This document shows positions 37,780 through 49,049 of a DNA stretch of 64,000 nucleotides, piece by piece. Each line of letters starts with the position of its first letter. The first letter of the stretch is position 1. The stretch comes from Mermis nigrescens. Its lineage: Eukaryota > Nematoda > Enoplea > Mermithida > Mermithidae. The DNA is taken from NCBI GenBank assembly GCA_036768485.1, contig JAVLUZ010000329.1, forward strand, positions 124,001 through 188,000. Reading direction: 5' to 3'. The position numbers and the translations under genes are program-made. Under the pieces are notes generated by a model. That model was not told where the DNA came from. It ran no database searches and was given only the letters and a program-made list of their open reading frames with translations.

Positions 37780-38450
37780 TTATTGAAATAGCGCAAATCG
37801 CCAGAGAATTTCAAAATTTTACCTCTCTAAAACGCATTTTAGCAATAAAATTGTCCCAATCAGCGCAACGCGGCCTAAATATCAGTGGCAAATGATTATA
37901 TTGAATCAATCCGACGAAAATTTTTGAAATTTTACCTTGAAAAAGCATGTTCGCAATACAAAAATTGTGCGAAAATCCGTGCAGAAGATAAGAATTTTTA
38001 ATCATATTAAAATTCTAGAACAAGCTGTCGATAAAAGTGCAGAGATCGAGCGGCGCGGCCTTAACATCAATGACAAATGTAAAATTAAATCAATACGGCG
38101 CGAAGCGCCGGACCTGGCTCTCTAAAACGCATTTTTGCATGACAAAAATTAGCTGAATCCAGCGCGGCCTAAGCATCAATGACGAGTAATAAAATTAAAT
38201 CCATTCGGTGCGAAGCGTAAGAAAATTTTGACATTTTACCTCTTTAAGACGAATTTTAGCATCCCAAAAATTGTCCACAATTCCGTACATAAGATGGATT
38301 TTCAATCTTAGCGAAGTTCTAGAACAAGTTGCGGAAAAAAGCGCAGCGATCGGCATGGCACGGCCTAAACATCAATAAAAAGTATAAATGTAGACATTTT
38401 GGCTCTCTAACACGCATTTTTGCATTACAAAAATTTTCGCCTCGCTCCGC
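37780..38450. repeat. Tandem hairpin repeat, second type
   Basis: Units with ...GGCGCGAAGCGCC... then TACCTCTCTAAAACGCATTTT and GCGGCCTAAACATCAATGAC. Hairpins at about 37790, 38096, 38205. At least four partial units, not in perfect register. Confidence 0.7.
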
Positions 38451-38651
38451 TCATTGTCTCGAACTAAAAAATTTTAATCTTTGTTGTGTCATGTTGAGTT
38501 TTCGAAATTCCTAGTTCACTTGTCATTTCAACATATTAATTTCCTAGGTACTATTTTTGGCAGTAATTACCCTCATTACATATGGGGATCAATATTCATA
38601 CGTCGACGATTATTAATATATAAATCGATTATTGAACAGATAAATTACATA

Positions 38652-39449
38652 ATGTCGCCTTCAAAACGCAACGGGAAAAAATCGTCGACCAGATTGACCG
38701 ATTCACCATCTACAGATTCGACGACGCTTGATCATCAGACACGATGTCTTACGTGCAAGGACGTTGTAGGAAACAATTCCTGTGCCCTCTGTTGCGACTA
38801 CTGCGATTGGTGGGGACACATCAAGTGTCTGAATATCGACAAACCAACTTATGACGCCTTGTCTAAAATCGACCAACCGTTTTTATGTGCTAGTTGTTTG
38901 CCAAAAGTTAGGCGGTTTATTAAAATAGATAGACATTTGGACACTTTGGAGAAAAGACTTATGGATATCGAAGCCCGCTTCAAAGTACAAATGGCAGCGC
39001 TTGATTCTGGCGCCGACAACGTTTTCACCCAATTAAATCCAATGCCTACCTTGCGCCGTCCTTTCCAGCCGTTTCCAGCCACTTTTCCACCTAGCAACAC
39101 AAAAAACTCTAACGACGCTGTTGAGGATGTGATTGAAACCCATCTTAAACGTAACAACGCCGTCTTGTTCGGTTTGCCCGATTTGAATGATGACCTTGCA
39201 GCCATTCGTGATCTACTACGCATGGAAACGGATGAAGACGTTGAGCCCGTACGACCGTCCGACGTGCAGTACGTCTTCCGCGATGGTCCGGTTGACGCAG
39301 GTGGCAAACGCCCACAGTTCTTGAAGGTGATCTGCGCGACATCAAAGGTAAAACTGTCGTTTATAACATTCATTAACAAAGTCGTCAAACGATCGGACGA
39401 AAAATTTCGCGATTTAAGGGCCAGACCAGATCTGACCTATTGCCAATGA
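38652..39449 (+). CDS. LINE ORF1 protein with PHD-like zinc finger
   Basis: 265 codons from ATG at 38652 (an in-frame ATG at 38481 is upstream, but 38652 opens the low-complexity N-terminus MSPSKRNGKKSSTRLT). Residues about 33-81 form a PHD-like Cys4-His-Cys3 finger: CLTC, CALC..DYC, WGHIKC, FLCASC. A helix-rich region (RHLDTLEKRLMDIEARFKVQ) looks like a coiled coil for oligomerisation. The C-terminal half (RNNAVLFGLPDLNDDLAAIR) resembles the nucleic-acid-binding part of ORF1 proteins in this group. ORF1 packages LINE RNA. The frame is intact although ORF2 is not; the end may be truncated. Confidence 0.82.
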   Translation: MSPSKRNGKKSSTRLTDSPSTDSTTLDHQTRCLTCKDVVGNNSCALCCDYCDWWGHIKCLNIDKPTYDALSKIDQPFLCASCLPKVRRFIKIDRHLDTLEKRLMDIEARFKVQMAALDSGADNVFTQLNPMPTLRRPFQPFPATFPPSNTKNSNDAVEDVIETHLKRNNAVLFGLPDLNDDLAAIRDLLRMETDEDVEPVRPSDVQYVFRDGPVDAGGKRPQFLKVICATSKVKLSFITFINKVVKRSDEKFRDLRARPDLTYCQ

Positions 39450-39605
39450 CAAGAAGGGTGACAATTGAGAGAAAACTTTGAAAATTTCGCAAATTCTGAA
39501 CACTTTATCGATCACAATAAAAAATGCATTGTTTGTAAAAATGACTGTAAAATTGTGTTTTCGCTAATTAACCCGTTGACGTAGGGACATGCGCCCCTTA
39601 TAAAA

Positions 39606-42438
39606 TTGTGGAACAACAAGCTTATTGAGGAACCGATTGTAAAACAACAAAAATCCAGATTTTTTGGACATTCTCAGTACAAATCAGAGTCTGTTACAAT
39701 CAATCCTGTTTGCAAAACGTTGAAATGTATTCTATTTAATGCAAGATATTTATACAATAAACTCGGCCAACTCCATTTTCTTTTAAACCAGTCAAATTAT
39801 GACTTGATTTTTATTACAGAAACTTGGCTCACTGATTTTATTGCAGATTCTTTGCTTCTTTTAAACTTTGAATACAGTTTGATTCGCTATGATCGAAAAA
39901 CAAGACTGGTGGAGGTGTCGCCATAATATTCAAAAAAATTTACCCATAAAAATGTAAACGTTCCTGATGAGTTTTCTTTGCAAGAAACAATTACTTGCGA
40001 TATGACTATATTGGAGTCTAAATACAGGTTTATCTTATGCTATAGATCTCCAAGAAAAAACGATGATGTAGATCAACAGTTATTGAAGTATTTAAAGTGG
40101 TCTTACTTCTAGAATAATAGTGGCCTTGGGTGATTTTAATTTTCCCGACAGGTGGAATAAATGGTTTGTTCTTCCTGAAAATAGTATTTTTTCACAGTTT
40201 TTCGACCTTGTAAATGAGATTGGGCTCTATCAGTTTACACGTCTCCCCACTTTAGGTAATAATATATTAGACTTGATTTTCTGTTCCTACAAGTCATGCG
40301 TATTTAATGTAAAAAATGTTGAATCGTTTTCTACTAGCGATCATGATTCACTAACTTTTAATATTCTTATTCCAAACAAATTCGGAACAGATTCTCATAT
40401 CAAAAACTTTAATTTTAAAAAAGCTGATTATGTTTCTATTTTGCACGATCTATCTATTATTTGCTGGCCTGATACTTTTACAACCTGTACTAATATTGAT
40501 GATTTTTATGATATTATTTTAGGCATTTTAAACGCAATGATCAAAGCTCACGTTCCACTGAGTTTGTCCCTACCAAAAAAGCGTAAAAAATTTCCAAAGT
40601 ATATTTTGAACTTACAAGGCAAGAAGAAAAGGGTTTGGCGACTTTTGAAGAAAAATCCGTGATTGTCAGATCAGTACAAAATGGTTAGTAAGTTTGTTGA
40701 GAATGCAATAGCGGATTTTTACAGTCGTCAAGAAAATGAACTGTTAAAAAAGGTTCATCAATGAAAAATTTTTACAATTTTGTTAACACGAGGTTAAAAT
40801 TGAAACAATCTGTGCCTGATCTTGAATCAAATGGTCAGGTTTTTCTAATGAAACCGAGAAAGCTAACGATTTCAATGAATTTTTTGGTTCAGTTTTCACT
40901 ATTGATAACAGCATTCTACCATTAAATATCGATTCAATTGAGGTAGACTATCGGCCTATAGTTAAATTTGAACATAGCACAGTTGCTGCAGTTTTAAACA
41001 AGATAAAGCCCACTCACTCAGTTGGTCCCGATGGGCTGTCAGCTTATTTTTTGAAACAAATTCGAGTTGCTTTAGTTGAACCCTCTCAACTATTTTTGAG
41101 GTATCATATCATTCTGTTATGCTTCCACGTTTTTGGTTAGAAGCTTTTGTAATTCAAATTTTTAAAAAAGGCAATCCACAATCAGTTGAAAACTATAGGC
41201 CGATATCTCTATGTTGTGTTTTGTGTAAAGTTATGGAATCAATAATCAATGATGCCATCCTGGACTATTTTGACAAGAGTGATTTAATAAATCAGCAACA
41301 ATTTGGATTTCTGAAGAACAAATCGTGTACATCTCAGCTTTTTAAGTGCAGAAACCTGTGGACAAAAATTTTGGACAATCACGTTCCAACGGACGTGGTT
41401 TATATTGATTTTTGTAAGGCATTCGATTCTGTTGTTCATTTAAAACTAATATTGAAATCAGAATCTTTAGGTATCTCGGGTACTTTGCTCAACTGGGTTA
41501 AAGCTTTTTTGATGGGTGGGTCACAAAAGGTGAAAATAAATGGTTTTCTTTCAGCCCCTATTCCGCTAATTAGTGGTGTTCCCCAGGGTAGTGTGCTAGG
41601 GCCTACATTATTTTTGGTTTTCATTAACGACCTGGTCGATAGTATCAAGCATAGCAATATCATGCTGTTTGCTGATGATTTAAAAATATTTAATTTTTCA
41701 CGTGAATTCAGATCCTTGCAAGCAGACCTTGATTCATTGCATGGGTGGACCGAAAAATGGCAACTGCAAATAAGTTAGTGTGCAACCTTGTATTTGGGAT
41801 ATGGCAACTCCTAAAAACATCTATAACCTTTTCTTAAAAGATCTAGCTGATGCAGAAGCTTCTATCAAGGATTTAGGAGTTTTTGTTAGTAATGACCTGT
41901 CCTCTAGCATTCATTGTGTGAATATTGCATCCAAAGCTTCCAGAGTTACTTCTTTGATACAAAAACTTTTATTTCCAGAAATATTGATTTGATGGTGAAA
42001 GCATTTAAAGTTTATGTAAGACCGATACTAGAGTATAGCACGGTGGTGTGGAATCCTTACCTGATAAAAGACATCAACCAAATTGAAAATGTTCAACGTA
42101 AATTTACAAAACGAATACTTTGGCGGCATCAACAGCAGGATTTGTCTTACAGCGAACAATTGAATTTGTTAGATCTTGAAAGACTCAAAACACGGCGTAT
42201 CTATTTTGACCTTACTTTTGCTTTTAGGATAATTAAGGGACAGTTGCTTTCTGTTTCAGATTTTTTCGAATCTGCGCCTAACAGGGGCACTAGGTCAAAT
42301 AACGACATAAAGTTGTATATTAGAAAATCTCATCTGGATTGTAGAAAGAACGATTTTGCAAACAGGGTGGCTAGAGTATTGTTGACTGCAGAAATTTTAA
42401 ACAGTTTAGGGTTTTGGTTTCAAAGCTTAATTTATTAG
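39606..42438 (+). pseudogene. LINE ORF2 (endonuclease + reverse transcriptase), frameshifted
   Basis: Coding pieces in changing frames: 39606-39926 (endonuclease start, LIFITETWLTD with the catalytic Glu), a frameshift near 39907, 40120-40662 (GDFNFP and SDHD endonuclease motifs), 41119-41778 (RT: YRPISLCCVLCKVMES, YIDFCKAFDSV, GVPQGSVLGPTLF, FADD) and 41914-42438 (thumb and C-terminal part, YVRPILEYSTVVWNPYL). Catalytic residues are still readable, so it decayed fairly recently, but at least four breaks make it inactive. Confidence 0.9.
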
Positions 42439-43408
42439 AATTTCTTAAGGGGCGTATGTAAGTGCACTGCCTGTACGCCTTGGCTTTACTTACATACCAA
42501 CTTACTTATTTCGCGTTATTTTTTGCATTTATTGACAATTCCTTTCCTAAAATTGCTCATTTAATAATTATTTGCATTATTGTATTGATATTTGTTGTAA
42601 CATGTCTTGTCCATGTAATTTAGCCAATAAACTATTGGGTCATTCCATGTCAAGTGATCAAGGGCTCCCCGTATGACCATCACAGATTTTGATAGAATTT
42701 TATACATAGGATCTCACATGTCTTAAACGAACTTTGTTCAAGTTTCAGGTCTGCCTGTTGAATACCTGTGTAGATATAGCCACTTGTTTGACCCCATACT
42801 GCTACCACGTACAGTATGACTGTGATATTCTGGCGACTTTGAGATATTATATCTCCCTGTCTGTTTTTTCAAAAGAAATAAAACAAAGCTACCTTGTACA
42901 ACTTTTTGAGCTCTATCAAATGAAACTATTAACAATTCTTTCGCAGCGTTTTTTGAGTGGGTAAATTTGTGTAAAGTCGGCAAAAAAAATTTGACACTGC
43001 ATTACTCCCGAAGTATATACTTGTCTGATAAACATGAGATTTAACAAATAATATCTCAGTACCCCCTTGTTTTGAGTCTGTACTTTTCACCTCCAATCTC
43101 ATTCCATTAGTTTACAAAATAAGTGTAAAGTTGACTTTTTTGCAAAAAGACCAAAAATAGGGTAAATTCAGCCAGCTTTTATAAAAAACTATATTCTAGA
43201 AACGCTTTCAAACTAATGTCATTAGAAAGAGCATGTTTTTAGCTCCCTAGAAAAGTGCATTTGATTTTCCAACGCAGGACACCAGTGCCCAAAAAAGAGA
43301 GATAAAGTTTGGAAGAGATTGCCACAGCAATATTTTCTGATTGGTTTTTCAAGTTTATTGCTATTAGAATTTTCGTTGCGATTACTCATGATAAACTGCA
43401 GTAACTGA

Positions 43409-43835
43409 CGTTGTTTCACTATAGCTGGTACAAGAGAGCATCATCAATTTGTACCAGTTGATTCAAACTCAATTCGTGTCAGCAAAGTTTCAAATGACAC
43501 AACCGATTTTGTAGCTAAAATTTCTGACACTGCCTGTTCAAGTTTGAAATTGTCTGAACTGTTTCCTGGTTGTTATGTTGCCTGTATTTATGACAACAAA
43601 TGGTGGATTGGCAACATTCGAGGTCTCAATTGAAGAAAATGATGCACTGATAAAATTTATGCATCCTCATGGTCCAGCTCTTTTGTTTTACTGGCCTGAA
43701 AGGCAAGATATTTGTTGGGTTCCAGAGCAACACCTCATTTACATGCTCTCTGCCCCTTCAGTTACATCGTATGGCCGGCAGTATCAATTTCCAGACAATA
43801 TTTTGAAGAAAGTAGCTCATAAATTTCACAGTTAA
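43409..43835 (+). pseudogene. Conserved TE-associated domain, frameshifted
   Basis: A first frame (43409-43618) reads ...FPGCYVACIYDNKWWIGNI, then a one-base shift continues EVSIEENDALIKFMHPHGPA and FYWPERQDICWVPEQHL, ending with GRQYQF near the stop at 43835. This arrangement (WW-G..., FMHPHGPA..F.WP..DICWVP, GRxY) is one I associate with uncharacterised, transposon-linked proteins of several invertebrates. The function is unknown and I give no name. One missing base disrupts it. Confidence 0.6.
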
Positions 43836-43867
43836 AAAGACTGATGCCCAGCTAAAATTAAAGTGAA

Positions 43868-44065
43868 CCCTCATGTCGGCTTGGGAACTATATAAGATAC
43901 CCACCTTAGGCTTGGGAACCATATAAGATACCCACCTTAGGCTTGGGAACCTAGGATAAGATGCCCAATCATTGGCTTTGGAACCAGATAGATACCACCA
44001 CAAGGCTTTGGAACCTAGATGAAGAAACCAAATTCGAGGCTTGGGAACCTGGACAAAGTAGCCCA
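43868..44065. repeat. ~36-bp minisatellite (GGCTTGGGAACC)
   Basis: Six units with the core GGCTTGGGAACC and ATAAGATACCCACC, the first two nearly identical and later ones diverged. It follows the stop codon of the transposon coding fragment directly. Confidence 0.85.
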
Positions 44066-44395
44066 CCCGTGGCTGGTATTACACAGCTATCGAGCGCGAC
44101 CCCTATGGCAATGGGATTGCCAGTTCAAGTTCTTGACTGGTAGTGACAATGTCACCATGGACCAACGCATTAGAGTAGTAATATACTTCACTGTAAAACT
44201 TTAAAATATACATTTTTTTGCCGACTTTGCACAAGATTATATGCTCCGAAATGCTCAGAAAAAAACTGTTCATAGTTTCATTAAATAGAGCTTAAGAAGT
44301 CGTATAAGACAGCTTAGTTTTATTTATTTTGAAAAACTGATATGGAGATATAATATCTCAAAGTCGCCAGAATATCAAAGTCATACTATACGTGG

Positions 44396-45427
44396 GCCAA
44401 AGTTTCTAATATGGTTTTGTCTCCGATTTTCCTAAAAATAATTTTTCTGATAGATTCAAGGACGCTGAGTCCAGAAATGAAAAGCGTTAAGGGGGCTGAC
44501 GAGTATTTGTGGAGATATTGCCCTTCAAACTTGCAAAAAACGTGATTATTTCGATGTTCTTAGGGCTCTATCTCCACGAATATTTGTCAGCCCCCTAAAC
44601 GCTTTTGTTTTCTGGACTCAGCGTTGTCGAATCTATCAGAAAAAATTGTTTTTAGGAGAATCGGTGACAAAAAAATTTTAAAAAAAAATTATGCAAAAAA
44701 AATTATGCTAAACCTCATTTTTAACATTTCTACATTACAGTTCTGACGTTAAAAAAGCGTAAAAACACTGTTTTTGGGAAAATTGAGAAAAACCATATTA
44801 GATAAAATTTGGTGATTAGATCCATGCGAGCTAAATTTTTGGCAAATAGATACTTGCCCACAACTCACCAGCTTGCTTATACGAACATCTTAGGCTTAGG
44901 CTTAGAAAGTGTATTCACATTGGTGCCAGCTGATGGTCTAAGCCTGAGACAATTTTTGCCCCAATTGTGCCTTAGGCTTAGACCATCAGCTGGCACCAAT
45001 TTGATATACACGGCAAGTCTAAAATAATAACCGTGATGAATCGATTACACCCTGCTTCGGCTTTGTTAACGTCAGAACTGTAATGTAGAAATGTTAAAAA
45101 TTGGGTTTAGCATAATTTTTTTTCTTTTGCATAATTTTTTTTCAAAAATTTTTTTGTCACCGATTCTCCTAAAAACAATTTTTTCTGATAGATTCGAGGA
45201 CGCTGAGTCCAGAAAAACAAAGCGTTTAGGCGGTTGACGAATATTTGTGGAGATAGAGCCCTTAGAACATTGAAATAATCACGTTTTTTGCAAGTTTGAA
45301 GGGCTCTATCTCCACAAATATTCTTCAGCCCCCCAAACGCTTTTTTTCTGGACTCAGCGTCTTCGAATCCATCAGAAAAAAGTATTTTTAAGAGAATCGG
45401 AGACAAAACCATATTAGAAAAAAATCC
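44396..45427. mobile_element. Nested foldback element, multi-level palindrome, 10-bp TSD
   Basis: 1032 bp flanked by exact ctatacgtgg (44386-44395, 45428-45437). Arms of about 350 bp (CTAATATGGTTTTGTCTCCG onward) are inverted copies. Each arm itself contains an inner palindrome (GACGAGTATTTGTGGAGATA against TATCTCCACGAATATTTGTC), and the centre has a third palindrome (TTGGTGCCAGCTGATGGTCT / its complement, about 44919-45001). The 9-10 bp duplication fits Mutator-like foldbacks. A short relative is the element at 48253-48510 (shared CTGATAG-TTC--GGAC-G-GAGTCC). Confidence 0.9.
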
Positions 45428-45843
45428 CTATACGTGGTAATAGCATAGGGTCAAACAAGTGGCTATATCTCCACAGGTATTCAGGAGGCAGACCTGAAAC
45501 TTTAAAAAGTTCGTTTAAGACATGTGAGATTTTATGAGTGAAATTTCATCAAAATCTGTGATGGTCATGCAGGGCACTTTTCAAAATCTGATCACTTGAT
45601 ATGGAATGACCCTTTTCTATTCTAAGAACTGAGCAAGATAGTTGAATGATGCTGTTCTATGGGGTGAAATCGGAAAATTCGGTGCTTCGCGCCGATTTAT
45701 TCTATATTGTGGCAGTTTCAATCGTTTTATTGCAGGAAAAGTCAAAAAAATTAACGCTTTGCGCGCGTTAAAAGAATTTTTTCGTCAAGAACGTAAAAAA
45801 ATTTCAAAAAAATTATTTTTTTATTCTTAATTAGTGCAGGACG

Positions 45844-46523
45844 CATTTTTGTACAAAGTCCGTTTGCACATGTACAAAGATGGTCCCCAAAAGTCTTTGT
45901 ACATTTTGTAAATTACAAATTACAAATTACAAACAAACATTTTAACAACAACAACAACAAAGATTTTATTGCAAAACGTACAAGACATGGTAAAAATAAA
46001 GACACAGCTGTACGATACAAAGATATGATAAAACGATATATGACTAAAACGCTCAGCAACGGGACACGCAGTCACTAACGTGAAAACTTACACGTGCCCC
46101 TTCAGATGAACAGAAAAATCAAAAGCATTTAGTTTGCGTTTAAAATTTCTAAGCTAGGTGAATTTACAACATCAACTGGAAGTGAATTCCACAGATTCAC
46201 ATATCTATGACTGAAATCATACTTGAGAATATCTGAACGAGCTACTGGAACAGTCAGTTTAAGGTTATTGACAGAGCGAGTATAGTTGCGATTAAATGCG
46301 AAAAACTCGTCACAGAGAATGTGTGATTTTCCATTAATAATCTGATAATAAAAGGAATGGGACAAACAATTACTCATTTCACGCTGATGCGCCGAAAATT
46401 TCTGGGAATTCTACACCTGTTCACAGTTTTTGTCTTCCCAAAAATCTTTGTACATGTACAAAGACGGTCCTGAAAAGTCTTTGTACATCGGGAAAAATCT
46501 TTGCCGAATACAAAAAAAAACTG
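45844..46523 (-). mobile_element. hAT-like MITE, family B, exact TSD, interrupted by a LINE end
   Basis: Starts CATTTTTGTACAAAGTCCG, ends GCCGAATACAAAAAAAAACTG, flanked by perfect 8-bp repeats gcaggacg (45836-45843, 46524-46531), which proves the hAT-type target length for this family. Its middle is replaced by a 5'-truncated LINE tail. Confidence 0.92.
45905..46370 (-). mobile_element. LINE 3' end inserted in a MITE
   Basis: Minus-strand fragment: an open frame from 46377 to 46129 contains the reverse-transcriptase C-terminus (VARSDILKYDFSHRYVNLWN, SLPVDVV), a short 3' UTR, and a microsatellite tail of TTTGTAA units (ATTACAAATTACAAATTACA on the plus strand at 45910). This is 5' truncated, as usual for target-primed reverse transcription. 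About 200 bp of the MITE are missing at the junction. Confidence 0.8.
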
Positions 46524-46539
46524 GCAGGACGATGTGAAA

Positions 46540-46980
46540 AGCCCAAAAACAGGTTGTAGAACGGCCCCCGCCCGTTTTTATGGCTTTTTCGAATAAAAAA
46601 AATTCCGGGATTCTTTTCTCCCTGGCGAAAATTCTGGCTACGCATTAAACATAAGTAAAAAGAATATAAACTTAATTGTATAAGTCGATAAACCTGCTCC
46701 TCATATTAAGGTGTTCCTGTGTTACGATGCATATTATAACCGCCGTCTACATTGGCCTATTTTTATTTAAAAGATGTGCACGTATTTACTCGAAAAACCA
46801 ATGTCTTAAAACCGTAACTCGATTTATTCTTGGCTCGCTTAGCCAGCTATGAAAAATTCGCTTCTACTTCGTTAAGCAAGGGAACAATCGAGTGCTACAG
46901 TAATAAAAAGGTTAATTAACATTCCAAGGGAATACCCAATTTCTTCATCCCGCGACAGAGTATAAAGTGATCCGAGTCGT
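46540..46980. other. Short repeats and unique sequence
   Basis: 46600-46645 carries GCGAAAATTCTGGCTACG, resembling a family-D end. The rest is unique AT-rich sequence. Confidence 0.5.
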
Positions 46981-47139
46981 TCGTCGAGCAGTGTTGCCAG
47001 CTCTGAAAAGGCAAATCGGCCAAATCGACATTTACAACCGGCCATAATCGGCCAAGAGCAAAGGGTAAATTCCGGCCAAAATCGGCCAAACTATGTATAT
47101 ATAGTTGAAAAATAAGAAAACGGATAAAATTTATTCAAA

Positions 47140-47690
47140 TCAACTACTGGGTGAAATATCTACTACATTAAACGCATTTCGAACATTCAACAAAGTATCA
47201 CCCGAATCTAAGAACGGTTCATTAAGGCACACGATATCATCATCACAAATTATAGGACTGTACATTGTATTTTTAAACAATTGAAGCATGGTTTTGGTAA
47301 CAGTAAAGCTGCAACAATTCTCACCCTTCCAGCATAGCAAAAAACGAACACGTAATAAAGCATCAGTAGTCTTGACATCTAAGCGATTTCTTAGTTTAGT
47401 CTTCAGCAAGTTTAATACAGAAAAAGCTCGTTCAACACTAGCATTAGAAAAAGGCAAACTTAAAGCAGAACATTGCAAATGAGGTAATGTTTTGAAAGCG
47501 CGGAAGAACACCATTGCTATTGTCATCTTCAATGACTTCGGCCCAAAACAGAGCCGGATCATTTTGCAGTGCTGACTTCCATTCATTCTTCACAAGCACG
47601 TTGTATTCAGATATGGCCTTATCGAGATCAATATCAGTTAAAGCTGGAGGTAGGGCATTTAGAAGCTGCCTAAGTTGTGTTATAATAAAA
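47140..47690 (-). pseudogene. hAT transposase C-terminal part (dimerisation domain), frameshifted
   Basis: One frame reads ALTDIDLDKAISEYNVLVKN and EWKSALQNDPALFWAEV; after a one-base shift near 47510 another continues TLPHLQCSALSLPFSNASVE, RAFSVLNLLKTKLRNRLDVK, TTDALLRVRF. The latter is the hAT C-terminal dimerisation domain (SNASVERxFS...K...R..L....ALL). The catalytic middle is gone. Confidence 0.88.
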
Positions 47691-47765
47691 TCGGTTATAC
47701 TTAAATAAAAGGGCCACCCTGTATTTTTGAAGATGTAGGTAAGTATGATTGCGCCTATTCACCTT

Positions 47766-48176
47766 TATATTTCCAACAACCGAATCATTTGGCAATAACC
47801 GCTTCAACATTTCGCTGAGATGATCAATAGTGAGTATAGAGGAATGTTCGACGATAAATACTGCTAAGATCAATTCAGCTTTCTTAACTACTTCAGCAGA
47901 GCTCTGCTCTTTTCGATGTGTAAATCCAGTAGAACTCGTCAATGAATGTGTTTGTTGGCAACTTTCAAAGTCACTAACAGCTTTAATGTGCTTGACCGAC
48001 TTAATATGTACAACAAGAGCATCGTGTTTTGGGCGTAGATTAGCAGAACATACTTTACAGTGAGCAGAACCATCTTTGCCTTCTATTAGCCACGATTTGA
48101 AAATTGGTTCCCGAAGCCAAGATTTGACAAATGTATGAGATCCGGATTTGCGTTTCTTTTTAACCGGTGATGGCAT
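47766..48176 (-). pseudogene. hAT transposase N-terminal part with C2H2/BED-like finger
   Basis: Starts at ATG 48176 with a basic leader (MPSPVKKKRKSGSHTF), then a DNA-binding finger: CKVC, and HIKSVKH (C-x2-C ... H-x5-H). The following ELILAVFIVEHSSILTIDHL and LSEMLKRLLPNDSVV are typical of the start of hAT catalytic regions. The frame then leaves transposase-like sequence near 47765, marking the left edge of the internal deletion. Confidence 0.8.
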
Positions 48177-48252
48177 AGTTGAGTCCTTAAAAGCGGCAAT
48201 CAGTTAACGTGTGTAGGAAACCAATAGCGAGTGACAACGTACACCATCAGAC

Positions 48253-48510
48253 GGCATCACTTATCCGCCCCCCGGGGGCGGATAATTTTTTTATTCGCCC
48301 CCGGGGGCAATAATTTTTTATTATTAGCCCCCGTAATGGTAAATATATGGAAACTTTTATCTAATAAATGGTTCTCACCGATTTTCTTAAAAACACTCAT
48401 TTCTGATAGGTTCGGGGACGGTGAGTCCGGGGGCGAATAATAAAAAATTATTCGCCCCCCGGGGGCGGATAATAAAAATTATCCGCCCCCGGGGGCGGAT
48501 AAGTGATGCC
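48253..48510. mobile_element. 258-bp foldback element, 9-bp TSD
   Basis: Ends GGCATCACTTATCCGCCCCC, repeated inverted at the other end, flanked by exact ccatcagac (48244-48252, 48511-48519). CGCCCCCGGGGGCG palindromes recur (48267, 48297, 48455, 48485). The core (CACCGATTTTCTTAAAAA, GACGGTGAGTCCG) matches the foldback at 44396, so the two form one family. Confidence 0.93.
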
Positions 48511-49049
48511 CCATCAGACTAAGCAGACACGAATGACACGACATAAGGAGTGGTTTGATTTGATTAATGTGTTGTGTTGTGAAGATACATGAACGAAATG
48601 GGAAGGAAATTGGGTGTGGGGGATGAATGAAGGAAACCTGGGCTGGGTGGGTGGGTGCCGGGCCGGAAGGGCGGACTCGAGTCCACAGTCCTTGCTGGTT
48701 TGTTGTTCTTTTGTAAATTGTTGTAATTTTTGTTTTGTGCCTTCTTCTTACAGTAAGTAGACATAAACAATAATACGCAGCATAGCAACAACCTTCCTTA
48801 TTCAGAAAAATTTTATGATCGGCCAAATTCGGCCAAACTGTTAAAAAAATCGGCCATCAAAATCGGCCAAGACTTTCAACCGGCCAAAATCGGACATCAA
48901 GCCTGAAAATCGGCCAATTTTGGCCGATTTTCGGCCAACCTGGCAACACTGTCGTCGAGGGTGTCGAAGCAGTGAAGAAATTGGAGTAACAGTAAACAAG
49001 TACTTTTGATTACCGATCGTTTTCACGCACTACTTGACTATTGTTGATC

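Larger units (their letters stand above)
38450..42636 (+). mobile_element. CR1-like non-LTR retrotransposon (LINE), decayed
   Basis: About 4.2 kb with ORF1 (PHD-type finger), then an apurinic endonuclease and reverse transcriptase ORF broken by frameshifts and stops, and a 3' end AGCCAATAAACTATT just before the next element. The 5' boundary is a guess. Domain order and motifs fit the CR1/L2/jockey group. Confidence 0.9.
42637..45612. mobile_element. TIR DNA transposon (GGGTCATTCCAT ends)
   Basis: Ends GGGTCATTCCATGTCAAGTG and its inverted copy (CACTTGATATGGAATGACCC, last 20 bases). The long inverted repeat continues several hundred bp inward (42740-42980 against 44205-44395 plus 45430-45500). 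The right arm is split by the foldback 44396-45427. It holds a frameshifted coding fragment (43409-43835) and a small minisatellite (43868-44065). I could not determine a target duplication, so no superfamily is given. It sits exactly at the 3' end of the LINE. Confidence 0.85.
46989..48951 (-). mobile_element. hAT transposon, internally deleted, exact TSD
   Basis: 1963 bp with terminal inverted repeats CAGTGTTGCCAGCT / CAGTGTTGCCAGGT, flanked by perfect 8-bp repeats tcgtcgag (46981-46988, 48952-48959). Subterminal regions are arrays of CGGCCAAAATCGGCCA. It encodes two pieces of a hAT transposase (48176-47766 and about 47690-47140, minus). It is interrupted by the foldback 48253-48510. Confidence 0.96.

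Noticed and set aside
38849..39388. Minus-strand 179-residue frame inside LINE ORF1
   Set aside because: It is antisense to a well-supported PHD-finger ORF1 frame.
48231..48520. Possible CpG-island-like promoter (CCCCCGGGGGCG runs)
   Set aside because: Explained by the palindromic ends of a foldback element with a 9-bp TSD.
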